Positions 12,601 through 27,600 of a stretch of DNA of 64,000 bases are shown piece by piece. The stretch covers positions 17,422,052 to 17,486,051 of the forward strand of contig NC_088776.1 in the NCBI RefSeq assembly GCF_954871325.1, in the 5' to 3' direction. The translations under genes were made by a program, and so were the position numbers. How positions within the stretch are numbered: position 1 is the stretch's first letter; every line of letters begins with the position of its first letter. The notes beneath the pieces were generated by a model. The model worked only from the letters and a program-made list of their open reading frames with translations. It was not told the origin of the DNA and ran no database searches. This DNA is from Gordionus sp. m RMFG-2023 (taxonomy: Eukaryota; Nematomorpha; Gordioida; Chordodea; Parachordodidae).

Positions 12601-15600
12601 AGTAAAAATGAAAAATATTTAAATATAGATATTTATAAAATATTATTAAAAATACTTATTAATTCTAACTCACTAATAATTTTGAATTTAATAAAATAAA
12701 TATATAAAAAAAAATATCGTTTGATTTCAACTCTTTGACTAAATATTTTTCCATTTTATTAATATTTCTGAATATGTTGGAAAATTGATATTCAAATATT
12801 TGTAAAATTTTGATTGGGGGGTATGGGGGGGGGGGGGTGGTAAAATTTTTATTAGCTTAAAATGATATTTATAAAAACAGTCAAATTTGCGATGGGGGGG
12901 AGATTTCCCTCTTCCTCCCCCCCCCCTCCATTGTTACGCGCCTGCGGCCTATTAATATTTTTTATTTTTATTAATATTTTTTATTTTTATTAAAATATTT
13001 TATTTTTATTAAAATAATTTATTTTTATTAAAATATTTTATTTTTATTTAAAATATTTTGTTTTTATTAAAATAATTTATTTTATTTATATTTAATGTTA
13101 TTTATCAACAAATAAACATATTATATGATATATATTTTTTATTTATATATTATATTATGAAATGATATGAAAAATGGATTTCTTTTATTTTATGTTTTTT
13201 AATAAAAAAAATGGGTAACTCAGTGAATCACGGGAAATTTTTAATATTATTATTATTTTTTAATATATTGTTTTTTATTTATAAGATCGTCTGGATTTTG
13301 GTAGAAATTTTTTAATGGAAGGGAAATTAAATATTGATAAATCTTAAAATTAAATATTTTTTCAAGTTAAAACAATCTGAATGAAAATGGATATGATCAT
13401 TACTCTGTCAATCATAGCAAAAACTTTATAGACCCTAACAAAATATCAACCCACACTCAATGTATGTAACATTTATGGAGGGATCTTAAGGCAAGCATCC
13501 CCAGAAATGGAAGAAAATCTTCCTCTCATTTATATATATGTGAATATTCCTATTTTCATAATATTACAAATATGTCTAATATAAATAAATTAATTAAATT
13601 TTTAAATGATATAAATTTATATAGAACTATTTTTGTTTTTCCTTAAAAATATATATCTATATTATTATTGTATATATATTTTTCGGTTTGATTAAAGTGC
13701 AAATGCTAAGGTAAACTGCAAATGCTTAAGTAAAAATTTCATATATTATCTATTATTTGTAGTGAGATTCATTTTCCTATGATATAAATAACTTATAAAA
13801 AAATTAAATTATTAGATATATACAATAATAAAAAAATATATATTAATAGTTGAATTTTCTTTTATCTCATAATAAATCGTTTAAATTCTTTAATATAATT
13901 ATATTAAAAATATTTATAATTAAATTTTAAATTTCAATAATATTAAATCCGCAAGTTGCGTGTATTATTATAAAAATACTATTATAAAAAAATATAATCA
14001 TTTAAAAATATTATATATCAGAATTTACACCTAAAACATTAAAGGTTCATTTTAATAAGCTGAATTATCATAATACGCATCATGGAGGGCTATATATAAT
14101 ATTTAAAACAAAGTCATGCCGGTAAAGTATATTGTTAATATTACGATAAAAATATTATTTTGTGTCAAATGATATTCAATAATACCAAGTTACTATTTAA
14201 ATAAAATAATTTAAATATTATTTATCTTGATTTATCTAAGTATTATAGTAAATGATTAATTTATATTTATATTTATATAATTAGAATCATATTTATATAA
14301 ATATTTCACATGATGGCATTCATTCATTTACCTTTTTTTTTACCTCATTTTATTAGATTAAAAGATTACAATCACAATAGATTCTTTTTAGTCGTCATAT
14401 CTAATACACTTAATATATTCAATCAGAAATGGATAATCACGTAAGAAAATTTTTATATTACATGGGTAATAGATTCTTTTTAGTCGTCATATCTAATACA
14501 CTTAATATATTCAATCAGAAATGGATAATCACGTAAGAAAATATTTATATTACATGGGTAGGTCCTTAAGAATCTAGATACAGATGTGAAAAAATTAATC
14601 TCCGATATAGATACTAGTATATTTTTCAAAATATCAAAAAGATATTTGCATCTAATTATCATTACCAATTAAATTAAAATAGTTTATAAAATATAGTTTT
14701 TATTATTTATTAGTGAAGAACATAACATATTCATTTAGTAAGAATGAATATTTACAATAATTAATAAAATATTTAATGATGAGTTAATATATCAGACATT
14801 TTAATATTAGTGATAGCCCATTCTTAGCATAGATAGGGAAGGGAGACTAGTATTTTTAATGGGAGTTGAAATATTAATTTGTAAAAGAGTATTTAAAATA
14901 GATTTATTATTTTATAAGATAATCAAAATTTTAAAATAATTTAGTATTAGATATTTGCTATTTTGGCATACATAGCATTTTACCAAGACTAAATAACCTT
15001 TCAATTGAAGCTGATGAAGATATTACAGTATTATATTTATAAAAAAATTTCCTTAATGGAAAGATAATAATTAAGCATTTTTTCTCATAATATAATTTAT
15101 AACCTCTAGTCATTTAACTCAGCAACACTTAAAGACCCTTTTCATGGTCATTTAAACAATCAAATTATATTACTTTAATGATTAACTTCACAAAACAAAA
15201 TTTATAGAAAAAGAAATACATGGACACTTAACCCACCAACAATTCTCATTAGATATTAGCCTACATTAAAACCCCAAGTTATTATATCTCAGAATAGCAA
15301 ATCAAAGTCTTTAGAAATCAACTGAAAATTCGAACAAATACACCTACCCCTCCCCCCTCTACATTCTTTACTTAAAATCAATATATCATTTTACAAATAA
15401 AATATAACGTCATTTAAAATATCAGGAATCCCTTATCTAAATTATATTTTTCCCCTAAAAATGGTAAATCTTTATACATTTTTATGCTAGGTGTAAATAA
15501 TCTACAAAGATTATATGTTCGATAAAATTTTTCTGTGATATCTTATTTATTTATTGTAATAATGGCAATAAAAACAAATTGGTTATTTAGGAAAAATATC

Positions 15601-18600
15601 AATAGAAAGTATGCAAAAATTATTTTAAAAAATTAATTTTTCTTACTTTAACCATTAAAATGTGATCATATGTAATTTATAAAAATTGATATTTATTCTT
15701 GAAATTTTTCGAATCAATTTATGATAGATAATATATGGAATTTAGCTTACTTTTTAAGTAATATACAATATGATTTTAGAAAACAATATAAAAAAAAATA
15801 ATTATAAATTCTTTTATAAAATAATATACGCCATCTTGCGGATTTAATATTATTGAAATTAAATATAAATATTTTTAATATAATTATATTAAAGGATTTA
15901 AACGATTTATTATGAGATAAAAGAAAATTCAACTAATAATGTATAATTCTTTATTATTGAATATATCTGATAATTTAATTTTTTATAAGTTATTTATATC
16001 ATAGGAAAATGAATCTCACTACTTTTTAAGTGTATTCTGGATACCCATAGTTGATATTGAATTGTATTAAACGATAGAATAAGTATAACAAAATACTATT
16101 TAAATTATTCAAAATTTCTTTATTTCTTATAATTTTTTTTTAATGAATTAATCTTTACAAAATAAAAACTAAAATTATATAATTATTATTTCTTCTTTTT
16201 TTATAAATTTAACAAAAATTTTTCAATGAATTAATTTTACAAAAATATATATTTTCAAAAAAATATATTATTATAATAATTATTATTATTTTTTTACATT
16301 AAATAAAAATAATTTTTTTCCTCCAATCAGATGTCTACAATCCATCTGATTGACATTTGAGGCTTATATATATACATTTTTTTAACATACTAAGACAAAC
16401 GACATTCTTCACCATTAAATATAATATTTAATATATATTTTGAAAAATATTATACTATTATGTTGTTATAATAAGAGAATTTTTTTCTTTAGAATGTATT
16501 CATAAGGAAAAATACAGATATCCAGTTGTCCCTTTTTACTCCATATTTATATACTCTTGAGCTTGATTACTAGTTGTACCGATAATCATCATGCGATTGC
16601 AGGCTTGACTCGAATAACGATAGTCAGCATTTAATCGTTGGCTTGATCTGAATAACGCTGGCCCTCCATACATCAATTGAAACGACCGAAAATTTTTCCC
16701 GAATCGTCTTCTCACTTTTGTGATTCCCATTGGTTCAATCACAAGGTCAAAGTTTATAGTCTTAGTTCAACCATAAGGTCAAAGTTTATAGTCTCTTTAT
16801 TGTCTAACACAATTTGAATCTTTTTTCTTTATACCATAGCAACATCAAAGTAAACCGTCCGTGAAAACAAAAAAAACATAACTTTCTTTTTCTTTTTCCA
16901 CTGACCATCCGTCACAAAAATTTACATTTTTTATTAACTTTTTCTTTACTTTCCTTGAAAAAAAAAACAACTGCTCGGTATATAACATAATCATAAACGA
17001 TTCCCTCGTTATACCATTTAATTACTTATATTATACTCCTATCACTCTACAATGAGGATACTCGAGTATATAAAATAATCAATAAATTAATAAAATACTT
17101 TCCTCCGATGGACTTTAATACCATGTAACCGAAAGCATAAATTACCAAAACACCCCCAGTTGTTCAGTATTCAACTAATTCATTAAGTTATATAATTTTG
17201 TTTTGTAATCCACTAATTTTTTCAATTACGTGATTATTTAAATAACCAAAGGAATCTCTTCCTTCAAGGGAAAACAAAAAAAATTGTCTTTGCCCTTCAA
17301 TACCCTGAGACTCAATTATAATCCCGTATAATTATAGGATGTTGAGTTCTCCCTCCGAAATATAAAAATCCCTTTATTTTCCAGGCTTTTCAAAGTTTCA
17401 ATTAATCATCCTCTAATGGATTCTATTAACACTTAATCCCAAAGAAGCCTACCCCTATCTTTATGATAGTATCTTACTCCCAATACTACGCAAGTATCGT
17501 TATCAGAGTATCCCAAAAGAATCAATATTTTCATTATTCACATCTAACATATTATGCTATATTACTACAATAAATTTCATTATTCATCTTTAACACATTA
17601 TGCTATATGATTCCAATAATCTAAGATTCTGGAAAAATAATCAGATAAGATTAATATTTAAGCATTTTCATATTATCTTTATCCTTTCTTACTTTCTCCT
17701 AACCTTACGTGATCATTATGTCTGATTACCGTAATTCCATTTATTAGCAAAATTTCATTTAATTTGGAACCAAGGTTTTCTACTATACGACCTTTTTCAC
17801 ATTTCTTCCCTTTGTTATCAAACAAACGGGTCCATATAATTCTTTTAACAGGATATTTTATTATAATCTTATCAACCGAAGGTACACCAGTTCCATCTTT
17901 GGATTTTAAGAAATCCAACGGCATTCTGGTCCTTCTTCCCAAAAATAACTCCACCGGAGTAATTCCCTCTCGGTTTCTGGAATTATTATAATATAAATGG
18001 GCCATCCAAACATCATTACTATCTTGTTTGGCCCTTTTAATCCAATTTTTCACGATAGCTACCATTCTCTCCGCCTGTCCATTGGAACTGGGATGATATG
18101 GTGGAGCTAATACGTGTTTAATTTCCATCGCATTACAAAAATCTTTGAAACTTTCACTTACAAAGGCCGGACCTCCATCAGACACTATTGTCTTTGGAAT
18201 CCCAAATCTAGCCCATAACCTTTGTAACAATTTGATAATAATTCTAGTGGTTAATCCATGAACCTCTTCATATTCAATCCACTTAGAATATGCATCAACA
18301 ACTAAAAAATACGACTTCTTGTTTAAGTCAAAGAAATCCACGTGAACACGCTCCCACGGCCTTTCAGGTCTCGGCCAATAACTGCCTATTTCCTTCCGGG
18401 GCATAACGGCACACGAATTACATGGAATACAACTCCTTGTAATCTTTTCAATATCATCGCTCATTCCAGGCCACCATACATACTCACGAGCCCAAGATTT
18501 CATTTTATCCCGACCCTGATGTCCTGCATGCAACAATCGTACAATTTTACTCCGTAATTTCAACGGAATCACGGCTCTATTACCCCGCATCAAACAATCA

Positions 18601-21600
18601 TCCACTACGGACAATTCCTTTTCAATTTTTTTATAAACTTTACTATTATTTTTCCACGGTTCTTGTCCCGTCAAAAATAATTTTACTCGACCCAATTCCT
18701 TATCCCCTAAGGTATTGCTTTTAAGATCCTCCCAATTCGTAGGACCACCCTTTAACATATGTGATAAAGAACAAATTAATACCCTGTCTTCATTCACCAT
18801 TATACTTTTGTTACCGTCAAGATCCCCTTCACTGGATCCTAACCTAGATAAAATATCAGGCAAACAATTTTCCTTGCCCCTGCGATATCTGATTTCCACA
18901 TTAAAACTTCCCACCAGTAACAACCAACGTTGCAACCGGGGAGACAGCATTAACTCTTTATTATCTTTTTTAAATAAATGAATTAACGGCTTATGATCCG
19001 TGTAAATTATAAATCTTTTACCGATCAAATATTCACGACATTTGGTTAATCCAAAGATAACCGCTAGGGCTTCTTGTTCAATAACCGAATATCTAGTTTC
19101 CACTTCCCTGAAAACTCTCGAAAAAAATATGATGGGGCTTTCCACACCATCCATTAAATGTAACAATGCACCTCCAACCCCCTTGTTGGATGCATCAACT
19201 GCCAATATGATCTCTAAATCATTATTAAAACATACCAAAATCGGTTCCTCACCAATTTTTCCTTTTAAAATATCAAAAGCATTTTTCTGTTCAATTTTCC
19301 ACACAAAATGAACACCTTTCTTTAATAAACCATACAATGGAGATGCCAATTTTGCAAAATCTTCCACAAAACGATGATAATAATTTACCATTCCCAAAAA
19401 TGATTGCAACTCCGCTTTATTGGTTGGCGGATTCATATTCGTTATATTTTTTAAATTTTTTTCCAGAGGTTTCACCTCCATTCTATTTATGCGATGTCCT
19501 AAGTAGATAACTTCCGTTACCCCAAGAACACTCTTTTCCTTGCTGGCCCTCAGACCCTTATCACGAATCCGCTTGAAAACCTCTTCCAAACGTTGATTAT
19601 GTTGCTCTGGTGTTATACCAGTCACCAACACATCATCCATATAATAATATACTCCTTCTAGGCCCTGGAAAACTGATGCCATAGTGCGCTGAAATATCGG
19701 CGCTGACACACTTAATCCAAACGGTAGCCTACAAAAGGCAAATAATCCTTTCGGAGTCGTTATTGTAAATAATTTATGAATTTACTTGGCACCTTTTAAA
19801 CTGGCCAAAATCTCCTCAATCCTAGGCAATGGATATTTTACCTCCACTACCCATCTATTTAAGGTTACACGGAAATCAGCACATAGCCTTAACTTTCCAT
19901 TCGATTTTCTAACAGGTACCAATGGTGTGGCCCACTCACTATATTCCACAGGAACAATGATGCCATCTCTAACCCATTAATCCAATTCTTCATCGATTTC
20001 CCTTTTCCACTCAAAAGGAACTCTTCGACAAGCCAAAAAGATGGGTGAAAAACCCTCTTTAAGTTTAACGTCTACTTGATAATCATTTAAACGTCCTAAT
20101 TTTTCTTCAAAAATTATACCATATTTTCTAACCAAAACAGGTATAGCCAGATCGATCTTTTTTAATCCATCGATTTCAATTTCCATAAATTGATCCCTAT
20201 CAATTTTACCATTTATTTCTGTATGATCAGAACTGATCCCTACCCTTTCAGGAGTTTCAATAAAATTATTATTAACGACAATCCTATTTTCATCATTCAA
20301 TAATTTAGATATCCCTTCTTTCTGAAGTTCATCTCGGATATTATCCGCCATTAAATCTCCTTTATCACTAGCTAATCCGCTATCAATAATAAATAAATTC
20401 CAATAATTATTATAGGGTCCAATTGTGGTAATCCAATCCCACCCCATAATAGTTTCTACTGCTTTTCCCACTATCCATAAATCTAAACTTATGATAGTAT
20501 CATTAAAAACCACATACCATTGAGTTTTACCCAATACCTCAATCTTAGAACCATCGAACTGTTTTAAACACATATTTTCCTTAATAATCACGCCATTAGG
20601 CCAATATTTATAAAAATTTATACAAGACATTATCGAAATGCTCGCACCAGTGTCAAATAGCATATCAATATACCTGCAGTCAATTCTCAAGTTAACCCTA
20701 GGACATTGACCCAGTCTATTTATTCCATCAGTCCTTAAAATTTCACAAGTTTTAAGGGGCGGATCGCTATATATTCCCTCTGAAATATGCATTTCATTAA
20801 AATTTAAATTTCCTCCTAAATTCAACTCAGAATTTCGAGGCTTTTTACTAATATAACTATATTTTTTCATAATATCCCGAGGATATTTCTCCCATTTAAA
20901 ATTATCAACATTTTTCCTATTTGTATATTTCACAATGCTCCCAGGAAATCTTTCCCATTTAAAAGCATTATTTTTCATTATATTCACATTAAAACTATAA
21001 TCCGTTTTAACTTTATCTTCATGATAACAAACATTTTCATTAAAACCATTAAAATTATGAGAATCCCATCTTTTTTTATTATAATATACTTTCTTAAAAT
21101 TTTTATTTCCCTGTATTCCAACTGCTATATGATTACATGCTATCATATAGTCAGTGTAAAGCACAATTTATAGCTATATGTCCCGTCTCTTTACATTTAA
21201 AACATAAACGAGACCCATCCAAATCCGATTTCAACGAATCAACTTTATTTACATCTAGGCCTGAAATCTTCCTTACATTGGAATTTTCTCCACTATATTT
21301 TTGCAATGGAAAACCCATTCTAAAATTCTGTTCCTTTACAATACAGGTTTTATGACCCTTGTAACTGCACCGATTACAAATTATGTCAGCAATAATTTTT
21401 GGAAAACTCTTTCCATTCGAAATAATTCTATCACCGAATTGTTTCTTATCCCCTTGATTATTCATACTAATCAACCTGGATACATCACTATAAATATCTT
21501 TAATAGATTCTTTTATATCTTTTAATTCCTGGAGGATAACCACTGATCTCTCCATAAATTCCAAACGATCATCAATATTATCTTTCTTCGTTTCAACCAT

Positions 21601-24600
21601 TCCTGGTTTGCCGTTCTTGATTTCATTTAAAATTCCATTTAAACTACTTTCCAAGTCCGAAATTCTTTTAAAACAATTAACAGACACCAGAGTGTCCTTT
21701 TTCCAATTACCATATACCTTGGTCGCAACCAAAGTACATTTTCCACATAAAAATTTCAAAAGTATATATATTGAATATAGAATTATTATTAATCCTAATG
21801 TAACTAAGTGATGACCTATATCCAATTCATTAAGGTTCTGATACAAGATTTTATAACCCATATCCTTAAAGATGGCAATTTTATTAATAAAAGTAGGCTC
21901 AGAATACTTATCGAAATACACAACCATCGCATATTACAAATTTCTACTTTAAAATTACGTTATTACAAAAAGAAAAAATATTTTTCCAAACTACTTTGTT
22001 AATTAAAATTCACAAAAAAAAATTTAAACCACAAAAACGTTATTATTGCGTTGTGTCCTAAGGTAACCTATAATATGTAAAATAAAAAAAAGTTTTATTT
22101 TTTTACCTTAAAATAATGAATACCCTTGAATTTCCAGGTTCGAATCCTGGGAGAACGGTCAACACTTTTTAAGTGTATTCTGGATACCCATAGTTGATAT
22201 TGAATTGTATTAAACGATAGAATAAGTATAACAAAATACTATTTAAATTATTCAAAATTTCTTTATTTCTTATAATTTTTTTTTAATGAATTAATCTTTA
22301 CAAAATAAAAACTAAAATTATATAATTATTATTTCTTCTTTTTTTATAAATTTAACAAAAATTTTTCAATGAATTAATTTTACAAAAATATATATTTTCA
22401 AAAAAATATATTATTATAATAATTATTATTATTTTTTACATTAAATAATAATAATTTTTTTCCTCCAATCAGATGTCTACAATCCATCTGATTGACATTT
22501 GAGGCTTATATATATATACATTTTTTTAACATACTAAGACAACTACAAATAATAGATAATATATTAAAATTTTTACCTAAGCATTTGCAGTTTAGTAAGT
22601 CAAAGCCCTTAAATGCTCTGTTTTTTTAAATTCTTAAATATACTCTGTTTTCATTGTAAAAATACACCAAAATTCAATTTGAATATACTCCCTTTTTGGT
22701 TCCATGTCAGCGAAACTTTTATCGCGAATCCACATTAGAGAATATTTTTTCGCGAAAACAATATAGCGAAACAAATATCGCGAATTTTTTATAGCGAAAC
22801 TCTTATCGCGAAACTTTTAAAGCGAATACATTAGAGCGAAATTTTTATCGCGAATCAATAATCGCGAAAATTTTATAGCGAAGTCAATATCGCGAAGATA
22901 ATATAGCGAAAACTATTTCGCGAAATATAACGCGGCCTGTTATTTTTTATTAAAATAATTCATTTTATTTATATTTAATTTTATAAATCTTTAGTTAATA
23001 ACTATCTCAAAGAAATATAGTACATACTCGGAAAAAAAATATATATATATATATATTAAAACATAAATGTTTAATTATAACGAAAAAATGTTAATATTTT
23101 ATTTATCAACAAATAAACATATTATATGATATATATTTTTTATTTATATTATTATATTATGAAATAAAAGATGGATTTCTTTTATTTGATTTTTTAATAA
23201 AAAAAATGATATGCTACTATTGTAATATTATTTTTGTTACACTTTATTAGTGATTTTCACACGCCCAAAATTTTAAGCAAAAATATTTTTTGAAGTTCAA
23301 AAAGATTTTTAAACATATTTTGATAAAAATTTTAAATCTTTTTTGAGGAATTCTTTTGTGAATTTTATAATAAATAAACGGTATGACTAAATACTGAATT
23401 GCTAAAAAGCAATTAATCATAATCAATCATAAATCAATTAAAATTTTATTATGTATATTTTATTTAATGAAAATTTTTAAAACTTTTTTTAAAGTACTTA
23501 AATTATTTTTTTATTAAATGAAGGATACTGATTAAATATCATATAATATATAATTTTATTTTGAGTTAATATTATTATAAAAGAAATATTTTCATAGCTT
23601 ATTAAAACATAAATAAATTTCTTTCAATTTTAAAAATTAACAAATACATATCCGTAAGAGGGCGTTATATGCGTAAATATGTAAATATCATTTTAGGATA
23701 TTGGAATGATGATTGGATAGCGCTTTTTTTATATTTGGGTATATATACATATGAAAAACCTAAAAATTAAAAAAAAAATTTAGGTTTCTTTGATGTTTAA
23801 TTTATGAGTAGGTTTAGAATAGTAAATTAATGAAATTTTCTAAGGTAAATATTGCTGGCGTTATTTATCAAAATCTCTTAATTTTTGTTTTATATGTGTA
23901 TATTTACGTACTAAGCATTATCCTAAAAAAATTTATTGAAAATAATTTGATTTGACCGATTGCCGAGCTTAAAACCAACCACTTACTAAATATTCGATTG
24001 ACCAAATTTACTAGTAATATAATTTGAAAAATGTTGATTTTCGTTTTATATATCTATAAATACGTATAAAACATAATCCCAAAAAATATTTTTAAAATAT
24101 AGCTATTTGGCGGATAACCGACTCGTAACCGACCCAATGACTAAATAATGAATTGCTGGCGTTTTAAATCAAAATATCTTAATTTTTGTTTTATATGTGT
24201 ATATTTACGTGCTAAGCATTATCCTAAAAAAATTTTTTGGAAATAATTTGATTTGCCCGATTGCCGAGCTAAAACCGACCACTTACTAAATATTCGATTG
24301 ACCAAATTTACTAGTAATATAATTTGAAAAATGTTGATTTTCGTTTTATATGTCTATAAACATTTTAATAGCAAAAATATGATTTATAATTATAAAAAAA
24401 TTTTAAATTTAAACGGGTATTATTTAAAAGTATTTATTTATTTGTTTATTATTTTTATATACTTCCAACTCAAATTTTTTTTATTTTTAAAATAATGCCA
24501 AATATTTTTAAAATATTCAGGAAAATATAATAATTTTGAATATAAATAATAAAGGAAAATAAAAAAATATTAGAAATAATATAATCATGGGGAGGGGGTT

Positions 24601-27600
24601 TAAACGCCCCTTTTTTGAATCTCAATAAATTATCTGAAATATTTGCACATAACACAATTTTAGAGAGTATTATAGATTTTATTTATTATATAAAAATAAA
24701 AATACTTTAGCATATAGTATTGCATAAATTTTAAGTGTTAATACAAAAATTATATAAATGTTATAACTAAGAATTAGTAAATTTGGTCAATCGAATATTT
24801 AGTAAGTGGTCGGTTTTAAGCTCGGCAATCGGTAAATCAAATTATTTTCAAAAGATTTTTTAGGATAATGCTTAGCACGTAAATATACACATATAAAACA
24901 AAAATTAAGATATTTTGATTTAAAACGCCAGCAATTCATTATTTAGTCATTGGGTCGGTTACGAGTCGGTTATCCGCCAAATGGCGATATTTTAAAAATA
25001 TTTTTTGGGATTATGTTTTATACGTATTTATAGATATAAAAAACGAAAATCAACATTTTTCAAATTATATTACTAGTAAATTTGGTCAATCGAATATTTA
25101 GTAAGTGGTCGGTTTTAAGCTCGGCAATCGGTCAAATCAAATTATTTTCAAAAAATTTTTTTAGGATAATGCTTAGTACGTAAATATACACATATAAAAC
25201 AAAAATTAAGAGATTTTAATAAATAACGCCAGCAATATTTACCTTAGAAAATTTCCATTAATTTACTATTCTAAACCTACTCATAAATTAAACAACAAAG
25301 AAACCTAAAAATTTTTTTTAATTTTTAGGTTTTTCATATGTATATATACCCAAATATAAAAAAAGCGCTATCCAATCATCATTCCAATTTTCTAAAATGA
25401 TACTTACATATTTACGCATATAACGCCCTCTTAAGGATATATATTTGTTAATTTTTCAAATTGAAAAAAATTTATTTATGTTTTAATAAGCTATGAAAAT
25501 ATTTCTTTTATAATAATATTAACTCAAAATAAAATTATATATTATATGATATTTAATCAGTATCCTTCATTTAATAAAAAAATAATTTAAGTATATTTTA
25601 AAAAAAGTTTTAAAAATTTTTATTAAATAAATTATACATAATAAAATTTTGATTGATTTATGATTGATTATAATTAATTGCTTTTTAGCAATTCATTTTA
25701 GCCCATAAATAAACAATCTTTTAGGTGAAATCTTTTATAGTTTTTTATATCATTTATGTAAAATTATCTATTTTTTAAGTATATTAAAAGAGGTGGGTTT
25801 TCTAAATAATATTTTTTAAAAATATTTTTATTTAACTTATTTATCTATATGATCGTTTTAAAGATAATAATTCAACCTGACAATTTTTATATTCGTTATT
25901 GAAGATGTTCCTTGGAAAATGACAATTATCATAATCGGTATTTTTATTAGATTTTTTTTACGGTAAAATATATATTTTTAACATGTTAAATTAAAATTTT
26001 AATTAAGATGCACCATATAAAAGTGACAATTATCATAATCGTTATTTTTAAAGTTTTTTTGACGTAAATCGGTTAAAATAAGTATTGATAACATGTTTAA
26101 ATAAAACTTCAGTGAAGATGTACCCAAGATAAGTGACAATTGTCATAATCATTTTTAAAGTTTTTTAAATTTTTTTGATGCAAATGGGCAAAAAAAATTT
26201 GCTAACCTGTTTAAATAAAACTTCAGTGAAGATGTACCCTAGATAAGTGACAAGTGTCATAGTCGTTATTTTTAAAGTTTTTTGAATTTTTTTAAAGCAA
26301 ATGGGCAAAAATAGAAAATGCTAACATGTTAAAATAAAATATCAATGAAGATGTACCATTGATAAGTGACAATTGTCATAATCGTTGTTTTTAAAGTTTT
26401 TGGAAATATTTTGATACAAAAGGGTAATAATATAGATTGTAAAAATGTCAAATTAAAATTTCATGAAGATGTACCATATAAAATTGACAATTGCCATCAG
26501 TGGCGTAGCTAGGAATTTTCCTTAGAGGGAGTCCATACATATAAAATCTGGGGGGCTTCGCCCCCAGACCTCTTTAACGGGCCTTAGGCCCTTTTGCCCG
26601 ACCTTCGGCCGGGTTTATCTTACATATCATAACCATATCTTCGATAATATATAATAAATATATTTTTTAAATGCATCAATAATATGTTATTATAATTTAG
26701 TAGATTATTCTCAATGACTTTATAATAATACTATCCAGAATAATTTCAATAGTAATATAATATCCTTCCACAAACATCAAAACCAGAAAAATATAATTCA
26801 TATAAAATCACTTTTAAGTCTTTTGAACGTATAATCTAAAAAAAATTTTGCTCAGATAAGTGACAATAGTCATAATCGTTATTTTTAAAGTTTTTGAATT
26901 ATTTGACGCAATTGGACAAAAATATAAATTGCTAACATGTTAAAATAATATTTCAGTGAAGATGTACCCTAGATAAGTGACAATAGTCATAATCGTTATT
27001 TTTAAAGTTTTTGAATTGTTTGACGCAATTGGACAAAAATATAAATTGTTAACATGTTAAAATAAAATTTCAGTCCAAACAAAAAAACAAATCGATATTT
27101 TCATTCTCATAATCGTTGTTCCTTTTATCCTGCTTCAAATTTGATAAAAATATGCAAAGTGATTATTAAAGATAGATGTAACCTAAGTTAAATTCTAAAC
27201 TTTTAAGATATGGATTCACAATCTTATTCCTTTAATTAATAAATTTTAATTCTAGATTATAAAAATGTATAACCTTGAATTCACAGTTAGCAAATATTTT
27301 GTATACTCGTGGCAAAATAGTGATGAGTCTGAATTCAGGGTAGGATTTTTATAGAAAGAACTTAAAAACCATATGATTATTTAGTAATATGATACAATTA
27401 ACATCCTATAAATTAAATGTTAAGATTTTATTATGGTTAAAATGGATTAATCTATATTTTAACCCATTTACATCAAAGACCTTTAAAAATAACGATTATA
27501 AAATCCTCACTTTTCAATGGTATATTTTCGTGAAATTTTAATTTAGAATGTTTATAATCTATATTTTAATCCATTTGCAACAAAAATATTCAAAAAAACC

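Larger units (their letters stand above)
10932..13280 (+). mobile_element. Foldback-family copy D: one terminus and spacer
   Basis: It starts with the same terminal motif, GTCAATTCAGCGAAAC, found inverted at the right ends of copies B and C. A GCGAA array, an AT-rich tandem stretch and a spacer (about 13090-13210) matching 23095-23210 of copy A follow. The part after about 13205 is an inverted match to 45608-45725, with GTGAATCACGGGAAAT. A hAT element occupies 11222-12944. No iterons or second terminus remain, so this is a partial copy. Confidence 0.65.
16023..22541 (-). mobile_element. Ty3/gypsy LTR retrotransposon, nearly whole (element 2)
   Basis: Two nearly identical LTRs of about 375 bp flank the element, with an exact 5-bp target duplication ACTAC at 16018-16022 and 22542-22546. 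On the minus strand the parts run in order: gag at about 21.15-21.93 kb with an N-terminal hydrophobic segment, a helical charged middle and CCHC knuckles such as [14 protein letters not shown]; aspartic protease with DTGAS near 20.65 kb; reverse transcriptase with YMDD near 19.63 kb; RNase H near 18.95-19.2 kb; integrase with SDGGPAF near 18.17 kb and a C-terminal RHNDHVR; and a 3' tail of about 1.2 kb. It looks close to whole, with perhaps one to three breaks. LTR identity marks it as the youngest copy in the window. Confidence 0.93.
13714..22592. mobile_element. Inverted-repeat DNA element with TA flanks, split by gypsy element 2
   Basis: Arms of about 270-300 bp at 13714-13990 and at 15780-16017 plus 22547-22592 are inverted copies. 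Their outer ends are AACTGCAAATGCTTAAG and the inverse TTAGGCAAATGC-like end, with a TA dinucleotide on each side. The right arm is interrupted by the gypsy copy 16023-22541. The unit without that insert is about 2.3 kb. Its middle holds a 92-bp duplication and a hAT remnant but no gene of its own. TA flanks suggest, but do not prove, a Tc1/mariner-type non-autonomous element. Confidence 0.7.

Noticed and set aside
22131-22165. tRNA gene
   Set aside because: The T arm and acceptor 3' strand are perfect, but there is no D arm, anticodon arm or matching 5' acceptor strand upstream. The position next to the LTR explains it as a primer-binding site.
24470-24655. Small protein in the centre of the 2.3-kb palindrome
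   Set aside because: A 61-codon chance frame dominated by F, I, L, K and N, as expected of random AT-rich sequence.
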